From Sphingobium trunci (GTDB lineage: Bacteria > Pseudomonadota > Alphaproteobacteria > Sphingomonadales > Sphingomonadaceae), in assembly GCF_022664535.1 (NCBI RefSeq), contig NZ_JAKUJY010000026.1:1-56391 (forward strand): 56,391 nucleotides of DNA, in the 5' to 3' direction. Each line of letters opens with the position of its first letter. Position 1 is the first letter of the stretch. Positions 16,502 through 24,941 of the stretch are shown here, in pieces. The notes below the pieces were generated by a model. That model was not told the origin of the DNA and did no database searches. It saw only the letters and a program-made list of their open reading frames with translations. The position numbers and the translations under genes were made by a program.

Positions 16502-18102
16502 GCCAGCCAGACGCGCTGGAGCTTGCCGCCGACGTCCTCATCATCGGCGGCGGCATGGCGGCATGCTGGGCGGCGGTCGCGGCCGCGCGGGCGGGCGCGC
16601 GCGTCGTGCTGGCGGACAAGGGCTTCGTCGGCACCAGCGGCGTGACCGCCACCGGCGGCCCCAACCACTGGTGGGTGCCGCCCGACGCGGACAAGCGTGC
16701 CGCCGCGATCGAGGAGCGCCATGCCCGGTCCTTCGGCCTGGCCGATCGAAGCTGGATGGCCCGCATCATCGAGGAAACCTGGCGCGCCCTGCCGGAACTG
16801 GCGCCCTATTATCCGTTCGACGGCGACGGACGCGGCGGCACCTTTTACGCAGGCGTGCGCGGGCCGGAATATATGCGGGCTTTGCGCCGTTTCGCCAGCG
16901 ACCGGGGCGTCACCATCCTCGACCATCACCCCGCGCTCGAACTGTTGACCGACGACCAGGGTGCAGTCGCGGGCGCCGCGGGCCACGCGCGGCTCGCTGG
17001 CCGGCCCTGGTCCGTTCAAGCGCCGGCGGTCGTGCTCGCCACCGGGGGCTGCGCCTTCCGGTCGGGTCTGATCGGCAGCCATGGCAATAGCGGCGACGGC
17101 CTGCTGATGGCGGCCGAAGCGGGAGCCGCGCTTTCCGGCATGGAATTTTCCGCTTCCTATTCGCTGTCCCCGGCCTGGAATTCGACCCGCACCCTTCCTT
17201 ATTTCGCGGCGCGATTCTTCGATGCGGCAGGACGCGAACTGGACGTGCCGCCGCCAATGAGCGGCGAAGGCGCGCATCTGAAGGCGCTGGCCACCGCGAT
17301 GCGGGAAGGACCGGTGCTGGCCGACCTCAGCGATGCGCCCGCCCTGCTCAAACACTATCTGCGGCGGATCCAGCCCGCTTCGCTTCCACCCTTCGAACGG
17401 CGCGGAATCGACCTGTTCGAGGACCGCTTCCCGATCGGCCTGTTCGGTGAAGGCACCGTGCGCGGCACCGGCGGGCTTCGGATCGTCGATGATGAATGCC
17501 GGACCAGCGTGGCGGGACTGCATGCGGCGGGCGATTGCGCGACGCGGGAACTGGTGGCGGGCGCCACCAGCGGCGGGGGTGCGCAAAATGCCGCCTGGGC
17601 GCTGACATCCGGCCGTATCGCGGGCGGGGCGGCCGCCCGCGCCGCGCTGCGGCAGGGCAGGCATGCCACCCGCCTGCGGCCGGCGGGACGCGCGGGCCTG
17701 CGCCCCGCCTCGCAGGTCAGGCCGCTCGATCTGTTCCCGGTCATTCCGGCGGTCCAGGCCTGCACGATCGATTTCGACGGCACGCTGTGGCGCAGCGAAG
17801 CCAAGCTGACCCAAGCGCAATCCCTGCTGGACGGGCTGTGGCGGGATCTGGCCGATCACGGCCATGCGACGGGTTTGGCGCAGGTTCATCTGCGCGAGCA
17901 GGCGGCCATGATTGCATCCGCCCGCTGGGTCGGCGCGGCCGCCCTGGCGCGCGGGGAAAGCCGGGGCATGCACATGCGCGCGGATGCGCCGGACGTCGAT
18001 CCCGCGCTGGGGCGGCGGCTGCTGACCGGGGGACTGGACCGGGTCTGGACCCGCTTCGAACCGCCCCTTTCCCTCCACGCATCGACCGGGGCCGCCGCAT
18101 GA
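16498..18102 (+). CDS. FAD-dependent oxidoreductase, fumarate reductase/AprA-like flavoprotein
   Basis: The 534-residue protein opens with a Rossmann fold (VLIIGGGMAACWAAVAAARAG, then ADKG) and the family segment GTSGVTATGGPNHWW. It ends with a second FAD-binding segment (GLHAAGDCATRELVAGATSGGG). This is the flavoprotein fold of fumarate reductase, succinate dehydrogenase and adenylylsulfate reductase alpha subunits. It overlaps the genes on both sides by four bases (ATGA). The ferredoxin immediately downstream suggests an electron-transferring complex like AprA-AprB. It might oxidise or reduce the product of the monooxygenase or pass electrons to it; this is inference. Confidence 0.88.
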   Translation: MSQPDALELAADVLIIGGGMAACWAAVAAARAGARVVLADKGFVGTSGVTATGGPNHWWVPPDADKRAAAIEERHARSFGLADRSWMARIIEETWRALPELAPYYPFDGDGRGGTFYAGVRGPEYMRALRRFASDRGVTILDHHPALELLTDDQGAVAGAAGHARLAGRPWSVQAPAVVLATGGCAFRSGLIGSHGNSGDGLLMAAEAGAALSGMEFSASYSLSPAWNSTRTLPYFAARFFDAAGRELDVPPPMSGEGAHLKALATAMREGPVLADLSDAPALLKHYLRRIQPASLPPFERRGIDLFEDRFPIGLFGEGTVRGTGGLRIVDDECRTSVAGLHAAGDCATRELVAGATSGGGAQNAAWALTSGRIAGGAAARAALRQGRHATRLRPAGRAGLRPASQVRPLDLFPVIPAVQACTIDFDGTLWRSEAKLTQAQSLLDGLWRDLADHGHATGLAQVHLREQAAMIASARWVGAAALARGESRGMHMRADAPDVDPALGRRLLTGGLDRVWTRFEPPLSLHASTGAAA

Positions 18103-18482
18103 TCGCCCATATTTTCGAGAACCGCTGCACCGGCTGCCATAGCTGCGTCGCTGCCTGCCCCACCCATGTGTTCGACGCGGGGGAGGGGGGAGTTCCGGTC
18201 ATCGCCCGGATCGATCAGTGCCAGACATGCTATATGTGCGAACTCTATTGCGAGGCCGATGCGATCTATGTCGATCCCGACCAGCATGCGGCGGCGACGA
18301 TCGCGCCCGAAGCGATCCTGGAGGCCGGGCATGCAGGACGGCTGCGCCATGATTATGGATGGGACCGGCCGCCCGATCCGGACCGGGGCCATCTGAGCGA
18401 TTTCTGGCGCCTCGGCCCGCTGCTGCGCGAAGGCGCAGAGATTGCGGCGAGGCGCCATGCCCTAAAGCGCGCCCAGGCATAA
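18099..18482 (+). CDS. Ferredoxin-type protein with two [4Fe-4S] clusters
   Basis: The 127-residue protein has two CxxCxxCxxxC motifs. The first is at C10, C13, C16 and C20 (CTGCHSCVAACP), the second at C41, C44, C47 and C51 (CQTCYMCELYC). The remaining ~75 residues form a tail with no metal motif. It starts inside the stop of the flavoprotein gene (ATGA), so the two are surely co-translated. The pair resembles the alpha/beta arrangement of adenylylsulfate reductase. The genes for sulfate activation that accompany true AprAB are absent here, so another redox reaction is more likely. Confidence 0.9.
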   Translation: MIAHIFENRCTGCHSCVAACPTHVFDAGEGGVPVIARIDQCQTCYMCELYCEADAIYVDPDQHAAATIAPEAILEAGHAGRLRHDYGWDRPPDPDRGHLSDFWRLGPLLREGAEIAARRHALKRAQA

Positions 18483-18583
18483 GGCGTTTTCCCTCACGCG
18501 GCTGCCCTGTGGGGCTCCCTGTGCGCAGGCGATCATGGCGTCGCCTCGGCACAGCCTTGCTCTATCGTGGTCTGTTCGAATTT

Positions 18584-18622
18584 TTGCAACGCAGCATGTA
18601 GATGATTATGCTAGCGCTGTCA
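18584..18622 (+). promoter_or_regulatory. Promoter with LacI-type operator upstream of the nucleoside-hydrolase gene
   Basis: TTGCAA at 18584-18589 and TATGCT at 18607-18612 are separated by 17 bp and form a plausible -35/-10 pair. A 14-bp imperfect palindrome TGCTAGCGCTGTCA (18609-18622) covers the -10. It shares the core AGCGCTGTCA with the double operator at 29676-29703. Binding of the LacI-family protein encoded at 22329-23366 is inferred. Confidence 0.6.
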
Positions 18623-18711
18623 TGCATCGGTCGGCATGGGGAAGGTCCGGCGCCGGATGGCGTTAGCTATTTCCCGCTCACCCTCGGTCCCCGGACCATG
18701 CAAGGACGGTT

Positions 18712-19869
18712 ATGTTGAAACTCACGAACCGGCGAGCCTTCGCGCGCGCGGTCATGCAATTCCTGCTGCTCGCGCCTCTGGTCCTGGGTTTCGCTGCCGT
18801 TCCCGCCCACGCGCAGGGCGATCGGCAAAAGGTCATCATCGAAGATGAAGGCTTCGGCCTGATGCACATGATGCTGCTGGAATCGGACAAGGTGGATGTG
18901 CTGGGCATCACGACCGTATCGGGCAATGTCTGGGTCAACCGCGCGACGGCCAGTGCCCTGCGCGGTCTGGAACTGGTGAAGCGCACCGACGTGCCGGTGG
19001 TGCCCGGCGCCACCTATCCTCTCCTCAACACCGAGGAGCAGACGAATCGATGGGAAGCGCTCTACGGCAAGCTGACGTGGAAGGGCGCGTGGATGAAGAA
19101 ATGGGTCGAACCGACCCAGCAGAGCACGCCGGCCTATTACGGCCCCAACGATCCGGTGAACCTGCCCTGGGGCAATCCGACGACAAAGCCGTCCCCGGAG
19201 ATCGCGGCGAACTTCATGATCCGGATGGTCCACAAATATCCGGGCCAGATCACCATCATCGAAGGCGGGCCGATGACGAACCTGGCGCTGGCGCAGCGGC
19301 TCGATCCGGAATTTGCCAGCCTGGCCAAGGGACTGGTCTATATGGGCGGCAGCTTCAACCCCCATCAGGTGCTGGACAATCGCTCCGCTGCCGAATTCGC
19401 GCGGGAGTTCGTCAATTCGCCGCGGCGTGAATTCAACATGCGGTTCGATCCGGAGGCGGCGAGCATCGTGTCGCGCAGTCCGTGGAAGAAGATCACCGTC
19501 GTGCCGGCCGATCCGGCCACGGCGACGCAGTTGACCCCCGGCCTGCTCGACCGCCTTTCCAAGGCGGCAAGCCCCGAACTGGGCAAGTTCATCGCGGGCT
19601 GGGAACCCGGTTTTCCGATGTGGGACGAAATCGCCGCCGCGGTGTGGCTTGACCCGTCGCTCGTGACGGAGAAGGAGACATTATATGTCGACTATAATAC
19701 GCAGTTCGGCGCCAGCTATGGCGACCTGCTGTCCTGGCGGGCGGGCTACCAGCCCGGTCTGGGAGAACAGCCTGCGGAAGTGATCCGGTCCATCGACGTT
19801 CCGCGCTTCGAAGCGCTGATGGTCAGGCTGATTGCGAACAGCAATAACAAGACACCAAAATCAAAATAA
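18712..19869 (+). CDS. Secreted nucleoside-hydrolase-like protein with altered catalytic motif
   Basis: The 385-residue protein has a signal peptide (cleavage near AHAQ). Inosine-uridine nucleoside hydrolase fold signatures include VDVLGITTVSGN, PVVPGA, IEGGPMTNLALAQRLDP, LVYMGGSF, EFNMRFDPEAASIV and a late MWDEIAAAVWLDP. The N-terminal calcium-binding and catalytic motif DTDPGxDD is not present. Its place is taken by IIEDEGFGLMHMM (~42-54), so at least two invariant aspartates are missing. The protein may be a binding protein or act on a different glycosidic bond. AAGGA upstream supports the start. It likely forms an operon with the TonB receptor downstream and has an operator over its promoter. 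Confidence 0.85.
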   Translation: MLKLTNRRAFARAVMQFLLLAPLVLGFAAVPAHAQGDRQKVIIEDEGFGLMHMMLLESDKVDVLGITTVSGNVWVNRATASALRGLELVKRTDVPVVPGATYPLLNTEEQTNRWEALYGKLTWKGAWMKKWVEPTQQSTPAYYGPNDPVNLPWGNPTTKPSPEIAANFMIRMVHKYPGQITIIEGGPMTNLALAQRLDPEFASLAKGLVYMGGSFNPHQVLDNRSAAEFAREFVNSPRREFNMRFDPEAASIVSRSPWKKITVVPADPATATQLTPGLLDRLSKAASPELGKFIAGWEPGFPMWDEIAAAVWLDPSLVTEKETLYVDYNTQFGASYGDLLSWRAGYQPGLGEQPAEVIRSIDVPRFEALMVRLIANSNNKTPKSK

Positions 19870-19962
19870 CTCGAACACAATAAGTCCGAATAAAAGCGAA
19901 GAGCTTTCGGGTCGCAACGGTGTGAATAATTCAGGGGAAAGGAGAGGGTTTGATCGTTCAAT

Positions 19963-19983
19963 GGCCAGAAAAACAGTCTGGCC
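19963..19983 (+). promoter_or_regulatory. Hairpin between nucleoside-hydrolase and TonB receptor genes
   Basis: GGCCAGA (19963-19969) and TCTGGCC (19977-19983) form a perfect 7-bp stem with a 7-nt loop. It lies about 24 nt before the receptor ATG at 20007 and lacks a T-run, so it is not a strong terminator. It may stabilise or separate expression of the two genes in a shared transcript. Confidence 0.35.
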
Positions 19984-20006
19984 CCAGCATCCAAAGGGGA
20001 TGAGAC

Positions 20007-22244
20007 ATGATTGATAGAGCTGGCCGCGCATTATCCGTTTCATTATTTGCGGTCGCCGTTTCGCTCGGCGTTGCTTCACCGGCATTTGCCGATGCTCCGG
20101 CCGCCCCGGCGGCGGACGCCAAGGACGGCGGCGACATCGTCGTCACCGCAACCCGCCGGGACGAGCGCGCCGTCGATGTTCCGATCGCGGTCTCCTCGCT
20201 CAGCAACGAGAAGCTCAACGCCATCAATTCCAGCGGCCTTGATATCCGTTTCCTTTCGGGGCGTGTTCCCAGCCTGCTGGCGGAATCCTCCTTCGGCCGC
20301 ACCTTCCCCCGCTTCTACATTCGCGGTCTCGGCAACACCGACTTCCATGGCGATGCGCAGCAGCCGGTGTCCGTCGTCTACGACAATATTGCGGTGGAAA
20401 GCCCGTTCCTGAAGGCCTTTCCCGCGTTCGACCTTGAGAATATCGAAGTGCTCAAGGGACCGCAGGGCACGCTGTTCGGCCGCAATACGCCCGCTGGCGT
20501 CATCAAGCTGACCTCGGCCCGTCCGACCGAGGATTTCACCGGCCATGCCAGCGTGTCGTGGGGAACCTTCAACACCGTCAACAGCGAAGCGGCGATCAGC
20601 GGTCCCATCAACGACAAGCTGCGTTTCCGCGTGTCCGGCCTGCTGCAGCGCCGGGACGACTGGGTCACCAACGATTATGCGGCGACCATGTATGAAAAGA
20701 GCTTCGAGGGGTATCGCGATCTCGCGGGCCGCGCCCAGCTGGAATATGAAGACGGCCCGCTGGATGTCCTGCTGAACTTCCATATCCGCTCCCTGCGCGG
20801 CACCGCCCGCCTGTTCAGGGCCAATATCATCAAGCAGGGCACCGATGATTTCGTCGACGGCTTCGACATCCGCCATGCCGCGCAGGACGGCTCCAATCCG
20901 CAGCGGCTCGACGGCTGGGGCAGCAATGCCCAGATCAGCTACAAGCTCGACGGCCTTGGCACCGTCTATTCGATCACCGGATGGGAAAAGGCCAACGTCT
21001 ATTCCCGCGGCGACATCGACGGCGGCTATGGCGCCAGCTATGCGCCGCCCTATGGCCCGGGCTTCATCCCCTTCTCGGTGGAAACGGGCAGCGCGGACCA
21101 TCCCCGCGAATTCACGCAGGAACTGCGGTTCGTGTCGGAAAAGTTCGGCGACGTGCGGTTCCAGGGCGGCGCCTATTATTTCAACCAGAATTATTATGAG
21201 GATCAGGGCGGCAGCTGGGATCTGGCCGGCACCTTCACCCCCGGCGACAACAGCAGCCTCCACAGCCGCACCTTTGCTTTGTACGGATCGCTGGAATATA
21301 CGCCGGTCGACAACCTGATCCTGCGCGGCGGCCTGCGCTGGTCGCATGACGAGCGGCAAAGCTATCTCTACAACGGCAACGATATCGCCAGCTCGACCGA
21401 CGTCGTGAGCGGCAAGGTCAGCGGTTCCAAATGGTCCTGGGATCTCAGCGCCACCTACAAGCTGACCGGCGACATGAGCGTCTATGCGCGCGCGGCGTCC
21501 GGCTATCTGGGCGCGGCGATCCATAACGACATCAGTGCGGGCATATCGACCACGGCCAGACCGCAGACGACGACGTCCTACGAAATCGGCTTCAAGGGTG
21601 GCGGTTCGGGCATCAACTATTCGATCGACGCCTATTATTTCAACACGCGCGATATCCAGTTGACGGCCGTGGGCGGCGGATCGAACGTTACGCGTCTGCT
21701 CAATGCCAAGAAGGCGATCGGCTATGGCGTCGAGGCGGAATTGAGCGCGAAGCCCACCGAAAATCTGGATATCACCCTGGGCGGCAGCTACAACTTCACG
21801 GAAATCAAGGATCCCAACCTGTATGTCGCGCCCTGTGGCGCGTCCTGCACGGTTACGGATCCGCTCGTCGTGGTGAACGGCAGCACGCTGGCCGCGATCA
21901 ATGGCAATCCCTTGCCGCAGGCGCCTCGCTGGATCCTGAACGCGACCGTGGGCTATGCCGTCCCGATCGGCGATCAGAAGGAACTGTTCGCCTATACCGA
22001 CTGGGCCTATCGCAGCAAGGTCGACCTGTTCCTCTACAGATCGATCGAGTTCACCGGCAAGGCGTTCCTGGAAGGCGGCCTGCGCGCCGGTTACCGGGAC
22101 AAGGCGAAGAATTGGGAAGTGGCGGCCTTCGCGCGCAACATCACCAATCAGATCCGCATCATCGGTGCGATCGACTTCAACAATCTGACCGGCATGGTGA
22201 ACGAACCGCGCATCATCGGCGGCGAGTTCAAGATCGGATTCTGA
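20007..22244 (+). CDS. TonB-dependent outer membrane receptor
   Basis: The protein has 745 residues. It has a signal peptide (SPAFADAP) and a TonB-box-like DIVVTATRR. The plug carries FYIRGLGNTDFHGDAQQPVSVV and VLKGPQGTLFGRNTPAG. The barrel ends in a strand with terminal phenylalanine (GGEFKIGF), as expected for BAM-dependent insertion. GGGGATGAG upstream supports the ATG. It lies 137 bp downstream of the nucleoside-hydrolase-like gene on the same strand. The operator upstream of that gene implies joint control with the leftward glucosidase operon. The substrate may be a glycoside or nucleoside-like compound. Confidence 0.95.
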   Translation: MIDRAGRALSVSLFAVAVSLGVASPAFADAPAAPAADAKDGGDIVVTATRRDERAVDVPIAVSSLSNEKLNAINSSGLDIRFLSGRVPSLLAESSFGRTFPRFYIRGLGNTDFHGDAQQPVSVVYDNIAVESPFLKAFPAFDLENIEVLKGPQGTLFGRNTPAGVIKLTSARPTEDFTGHASVSWGTFNTVNSEAAISGPINDKLRFRVSGLLQRRDDWVTNDYAATMYEKSFEGYRDLAGRAQLEYEDGPLDVLLNFHIRSLRGTARLFRANIIKQGTDDFVDGFDIRHAAQDGSNPQRLDGWGSNAQISYKLDGLGTVYSITGWEKANVYSRGDIDGGYGASYAPPYGPGFIPFSVETGSADHPREFTQELRFVSEKFGDVRFQGGAYYFNQNYYEDQGGSWDLAGTFTPGDNSSLHSRTFALYGSLEYTPVDNLILRGGLRWSHDERQSYLYNGNDIASSTDVVSGKVSGSKWSWDLSATYKLTGDMSVYARAASGYLGAAIHNDISAGISTTARPQTTTSYEIGFKGGGSGINYSIDAYYFNTRDIQLTAVGGGSNVTRLLNAKKAIGYGVEAELSAKPTENLDITLGGSYNFTEIKDPNLYVAPCGASCTVTDPLVVVNGSTLAAINGNPLPQAPRWILNATVGYAVPIGDQKELFAYTDWAYRSKVDLFLYRSIEFTGKAFLEGGLRAGYRDKAKNWEVAAFARNITNQIRIIGAIDFNNLTGMVNEPRIIGGEFKIGF

Positions 22245-22328
22245 CGGCAGCCATGGGCTTCTGCTGGCGGCGGGCGGCCAAGCCCGTTCGTCGCCAGCGG
22301 CTTTTGCGGGTTGGAACGCTCCGCGGCA

Positions 22329-23366
22329 TCAGGCCGGATCGGACATGGCCCCGGGGTCGGTGCTGCCGCGGATCTTCAGTTCGACCCCGCACATCAGCGA
22401 TGGGTCGCCAGCGCTCTGCGGCGTCACAAGCCGTTCGATCGCGCGTTCCGCCATTTCCACGATCGGTTGGTGCACGGTGGTGAGCGGCGGCCAGATCAGC
22501 CGCGCGCCCTCGCTGTCGTCGAACCCGGCCACGGCCAGATCGCCGGGAATGGAAAGGCCGATGTCGCGCGCATAGCCGATGAAACCGGCTGCCAGTTCGT
22601 CATTATAGCAGAAAATGGCGGTGGGCCGTTCCCCGGTGCCCAGCATCCGGATCGCGGCACCCCGCCCCCCCGTCACGACCGGATTCCAGCAATCGGGTTC
22701 GACCGACAGGATGTCGGAAGGCAGGCAGCCCAGCCTGTAGAGGCTTTCCATGAAGGAATGGGACCGCACGGCGCTGGCCAGATGCCCCGACGGGCCGGAT
22801 ACGATCCCGAAACGGCGATGTCCGAGCTGCCAGAGATGCTCCGCCAGCGCCGCCACGCCGCCCGCATCGTCGGCATAGACCGAGGGCGCCCGACCGGGCT
22901 GCGTTGCGGGAGACACGCGCACATAGCGATGTCCATCCTCGTCCAGCATGTCCAGCAAAGCCGCATCGTCGCAAAAGGGCGGGGCGAGAAGAAAGCCGTG
23001 ATGGCCGATATTGGACATATGTTCGCGATAATAGTCCGTCACCGATTCCTGGAGGTCCAGTTCCTCCAGCACCAGATGATAGCCGTAGCGGCGGCAGGCG
23101 CGGGCGGCGCCCCGCACCAGTTCCGCATAATAGAAATTGGCGGTGTTGACGAGGAAGCAGCCCACCAGAAAGGATCGGTCCGCCGCCAGCGACCGCGCCG
23201 CCAGATTGGGACGGAATCCGGTGGCGGCAATGGCCGCCTCGACCCGCCGCCGGGTGGCCTGGCTGACATTGGGGTCGCGATTGACCACGCGCGACACGGT
23301 CTTGGCCGACATGCCGATGCTGGCTCCGATATCGGCGAGGGTGACGGGGCGGGTCGTCTTCTTCAT
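22329..23366 (-). CDS. LacI-family transcriptional regulator
   Basis: The ATG at 23366 gives 345 residues starting MKKTTRPVTLADIG; an upstream ATG at 23402 adds 12 residues without family support. The helix-turn-helix is VTLADIGASIGMSAKTVSRVVN, followed by the hinge region FRPNLAARSLAADRS. A periplasmic-binding-protein-like sensor domain follows, with GFLLAPPF, YADDAGGVAALAEHL, GHRRFGIVSGP, CYNDELAAGF and LAVAGFDDSE. Such repressors bind palindromes with a central CG and release on a sugar ligand. It is the last gene of the leftward TonB receptor-glucosidase-esterase operon. Operators at 29676-29703 and 18609-18622 are the likely targets, so it probably also controls itself. Confidence 0.93.
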   Translation of the reverse strand: MKKTTRPVTLADIGASIGMSAKTVSRVVNRDPNVSQATRRRVEAAIAATGFRPNLAARSLAADRSFLVGCFLVNTANFYYAELVRGAARACRRYGYHLVLEELDLQESVTDYYREHMSNIGHHGFLLAPPFCDDAALLDMLDEDGHRYVRVSPATQPGRAPSVYADDAGGVAALAEHLWQLGHRRFGIVSGPSGHLASAVRSHSFMESLYRLGCLPSDILSVEPDCWNPVVTGGRGAAIRMLGTGERPTAIFCYNDELAAGFIGYARDIGLSIPGDLAVAGFDDSEGARLIWPPLTTVHQPIVEMAERAIERLVTPQSAGDPSLMCGVELKIRGSTDPGAMSDPA

Positions 23367-23431
23367 GGCCAAGCTATGCCGTGAACCGGCGGTCGCGTGC
23401 AATCCCGTCCATGCGGATTTCGCCGCGCCGG

Positions 23432-24937
23432 TCAGGGCTTCTGCGCGAGGCGCTCCGCAAAATCCAGCCTTTCCGCCAGCGGATCTTCGTCATGCCGGGC
23501 GCCTGCATCGCCGATGATCTGAACCGTCCGGTCCTGCGCCGTCGCCTGGGGCCAGGATGGCACGCCGCCCGACCCGTCCGGCCGCCCGGTGCGGATGAAA
23601 TTGACCCAATAGCGGTGCGCCAGCGTCGCGACCGCCTGTTCCTCCGGGATTTCCGGTGGATCCTGCCGGTGGCGCACGGTGTCGAAGACATAGGGGATTT
23701 CGCTTGCATGGGGCGCCCCGCCCATTTGCGCCGCGATGCCCGGCTGCGCATAGGCGAAGCGATAGAGCCAGACCGGCTGCCCGCCCGCCAGGCTGCGGGC
23801 GATGGCCCGCGCCGGTTCGATGAACATGCGGTCGGCCGAGGTCATGACCGCAAGGGCAAGGCCTGCCCGCCCGCCCGCCGGATCGTAGAGCGCCTTCGCC
23901 CGCTCCGCGTCCGGCCCGTAGGCGGCGAAGATACGCGCCTTGTCCGTCGTGATCGGAAAACCGTCGGCGGAATTGGCGCCGACCATGACCGGCACGCGCG
24001 CATAGAGTCCGGCGCGCGCACCGTCGATCGAACTGCCCATGATGGTCCGGCCATCGACCATGGGTCCGGAATAGCCAGGCTGGCTCGCCGTCGCCATGTT
24101 GAGGCCGCCGACGATGGTGTCGGCGGGCAGGGCGCGCAGGCCCGCCGCGTCCAGCCCCGGCGCGAATGTCTTTCCAGCCAGTGCCGCCTGCGCCAGGGTT
24201 GGCATGGGCAGCGTGCGGTCGCGCCCGCCGCCCGACTGGATCACCGCCTTCGCGAACAGCCCGCGCGCGAGCGGCGACTGGAGCAGCATATGCACCGACA
24301 TGCCCCCCGCGCTTTCTCCGGCGATGGTGACATTGGCCGGATCGCCGCCGAAGGATGCGATATGGGCCTGCACCCATTTCAGCGCCGCAATCTGGTCGAG
24401 AAAGCCGAAATTGCCGCCATAGCCCTCATCCGCCAAGGCGGGGTGGGCGAAGAAGCCGAAGCGCCCCAGCCGATAGTTGATGCTGACGAACAGCACGCCG
24501 TCGCGCGCGAAATTCTCGCCCGAATAGACGGCGGGCGATGCGCCGCCATTGACGAAGCCGCCGCCGTGAATCCACAACATGACCGGCAGCCGCGCGCCCG
24601 CTTTCGTGACTTCGGGCCTCCAGATATTGAGGTAGAGGCAGTCTTCCGAAGGCCGCGTCGCCAGCGGTGCCGCATCGCCGGGGAAAGGCTGCTGCGCGCA
24701 GTCGGCGCCGAAACGGTCGCCGGGGCGCTCCCCCTGCCAGGACGGCGCGGGCTGGGGCGGGCGCCAGCGATTGGCGCCCACCGGCGCCGCCGCATAGGGA
24801 ATGCCCTTGAAGCTGGTGACGGCGCCCTGCGTCACGCCGCGGACCGCGCCGCCGCCCTCGATCATGACCGTTTGCGCGGAGAGCGGCGGCGCCACGGTCA
24901 ACCCAAGGCCAAGGGCAAGGCATGTCGCGATACGCAT
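23432..24937 (-). CDS. Secreted type-B carboxylesterase
   Basis: The 501-residue protein has a signal peptide (ending PPLSAQ). The alpha/beta hydrolase of the carboxylesterase type-B family shows FKGIPYAAAPVG, EDCLYLNIWRP, the oxyanion loop HGGGF at 124-128 and the nucleophile elbow GESAGG with S209. The catalytic histidine is in the APHASEIPYVF segment. It starts 4 bp after the stop of the glucosidase gene and is followed by the LacI gene. Extracytoplasmic ester cleavage of an acylated or feruloylated sugar, aglycone or similar compound would fit its neighbours; the exact substrate is unknown. Confidence 0.92.
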   Translation of the reverse strand: MRIATCLALGLGLTVAPPLSAQTVMIEGGGAVRGVTQGAVTSFKGIPYAAAPVGANRWRPPQPAPSWQGERPGDRFGADCAQQPFPGDAAPLATRPSEDCLYLNIWRPEVTKAGARLPVMLWIHGGGFVNGGASPAVYSGENFARDGVLFVSINYRLGRFGFFAHPALADEGYGGNFGFLDQIAALKWVQAHIASFGGDPANVTIAGESAGGMSVHMLLQSPLARGLFAKAVIQSGGGRDRTLPMPTLAQAALAGKTFAPGLDAAGLRALPADTIVGGLNMATASQPGYSGPMVDGRTIMGSSIDGARAGLYARVPVMVGANSADGFPITTDKARIFAAYGPDAERAKALYDPAGGRAGLALAVMTSADRMFIEPARAIARSLAGGQPVWLYRFAYAQPGIAAQMGGAPHASEIPYVFDTVRHRQDPPEIPEEQAVATLAHRYWVNFIRTGRPDGSGGVPSWPQATAQDRTVQIIGDAGARHDEDPLAERLDFAERLAQKP

Positions 24938-24941
24938 GGCG

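Noticed and set aside
16498..18482. True dissimilatory AprAB (adenylylsulfate reductase)
   Set aside because: No sat, qmo or dsr genes nearby, the flavoprotein is shorter (534 residues), and the operon partner is a flavin monooxygenase.
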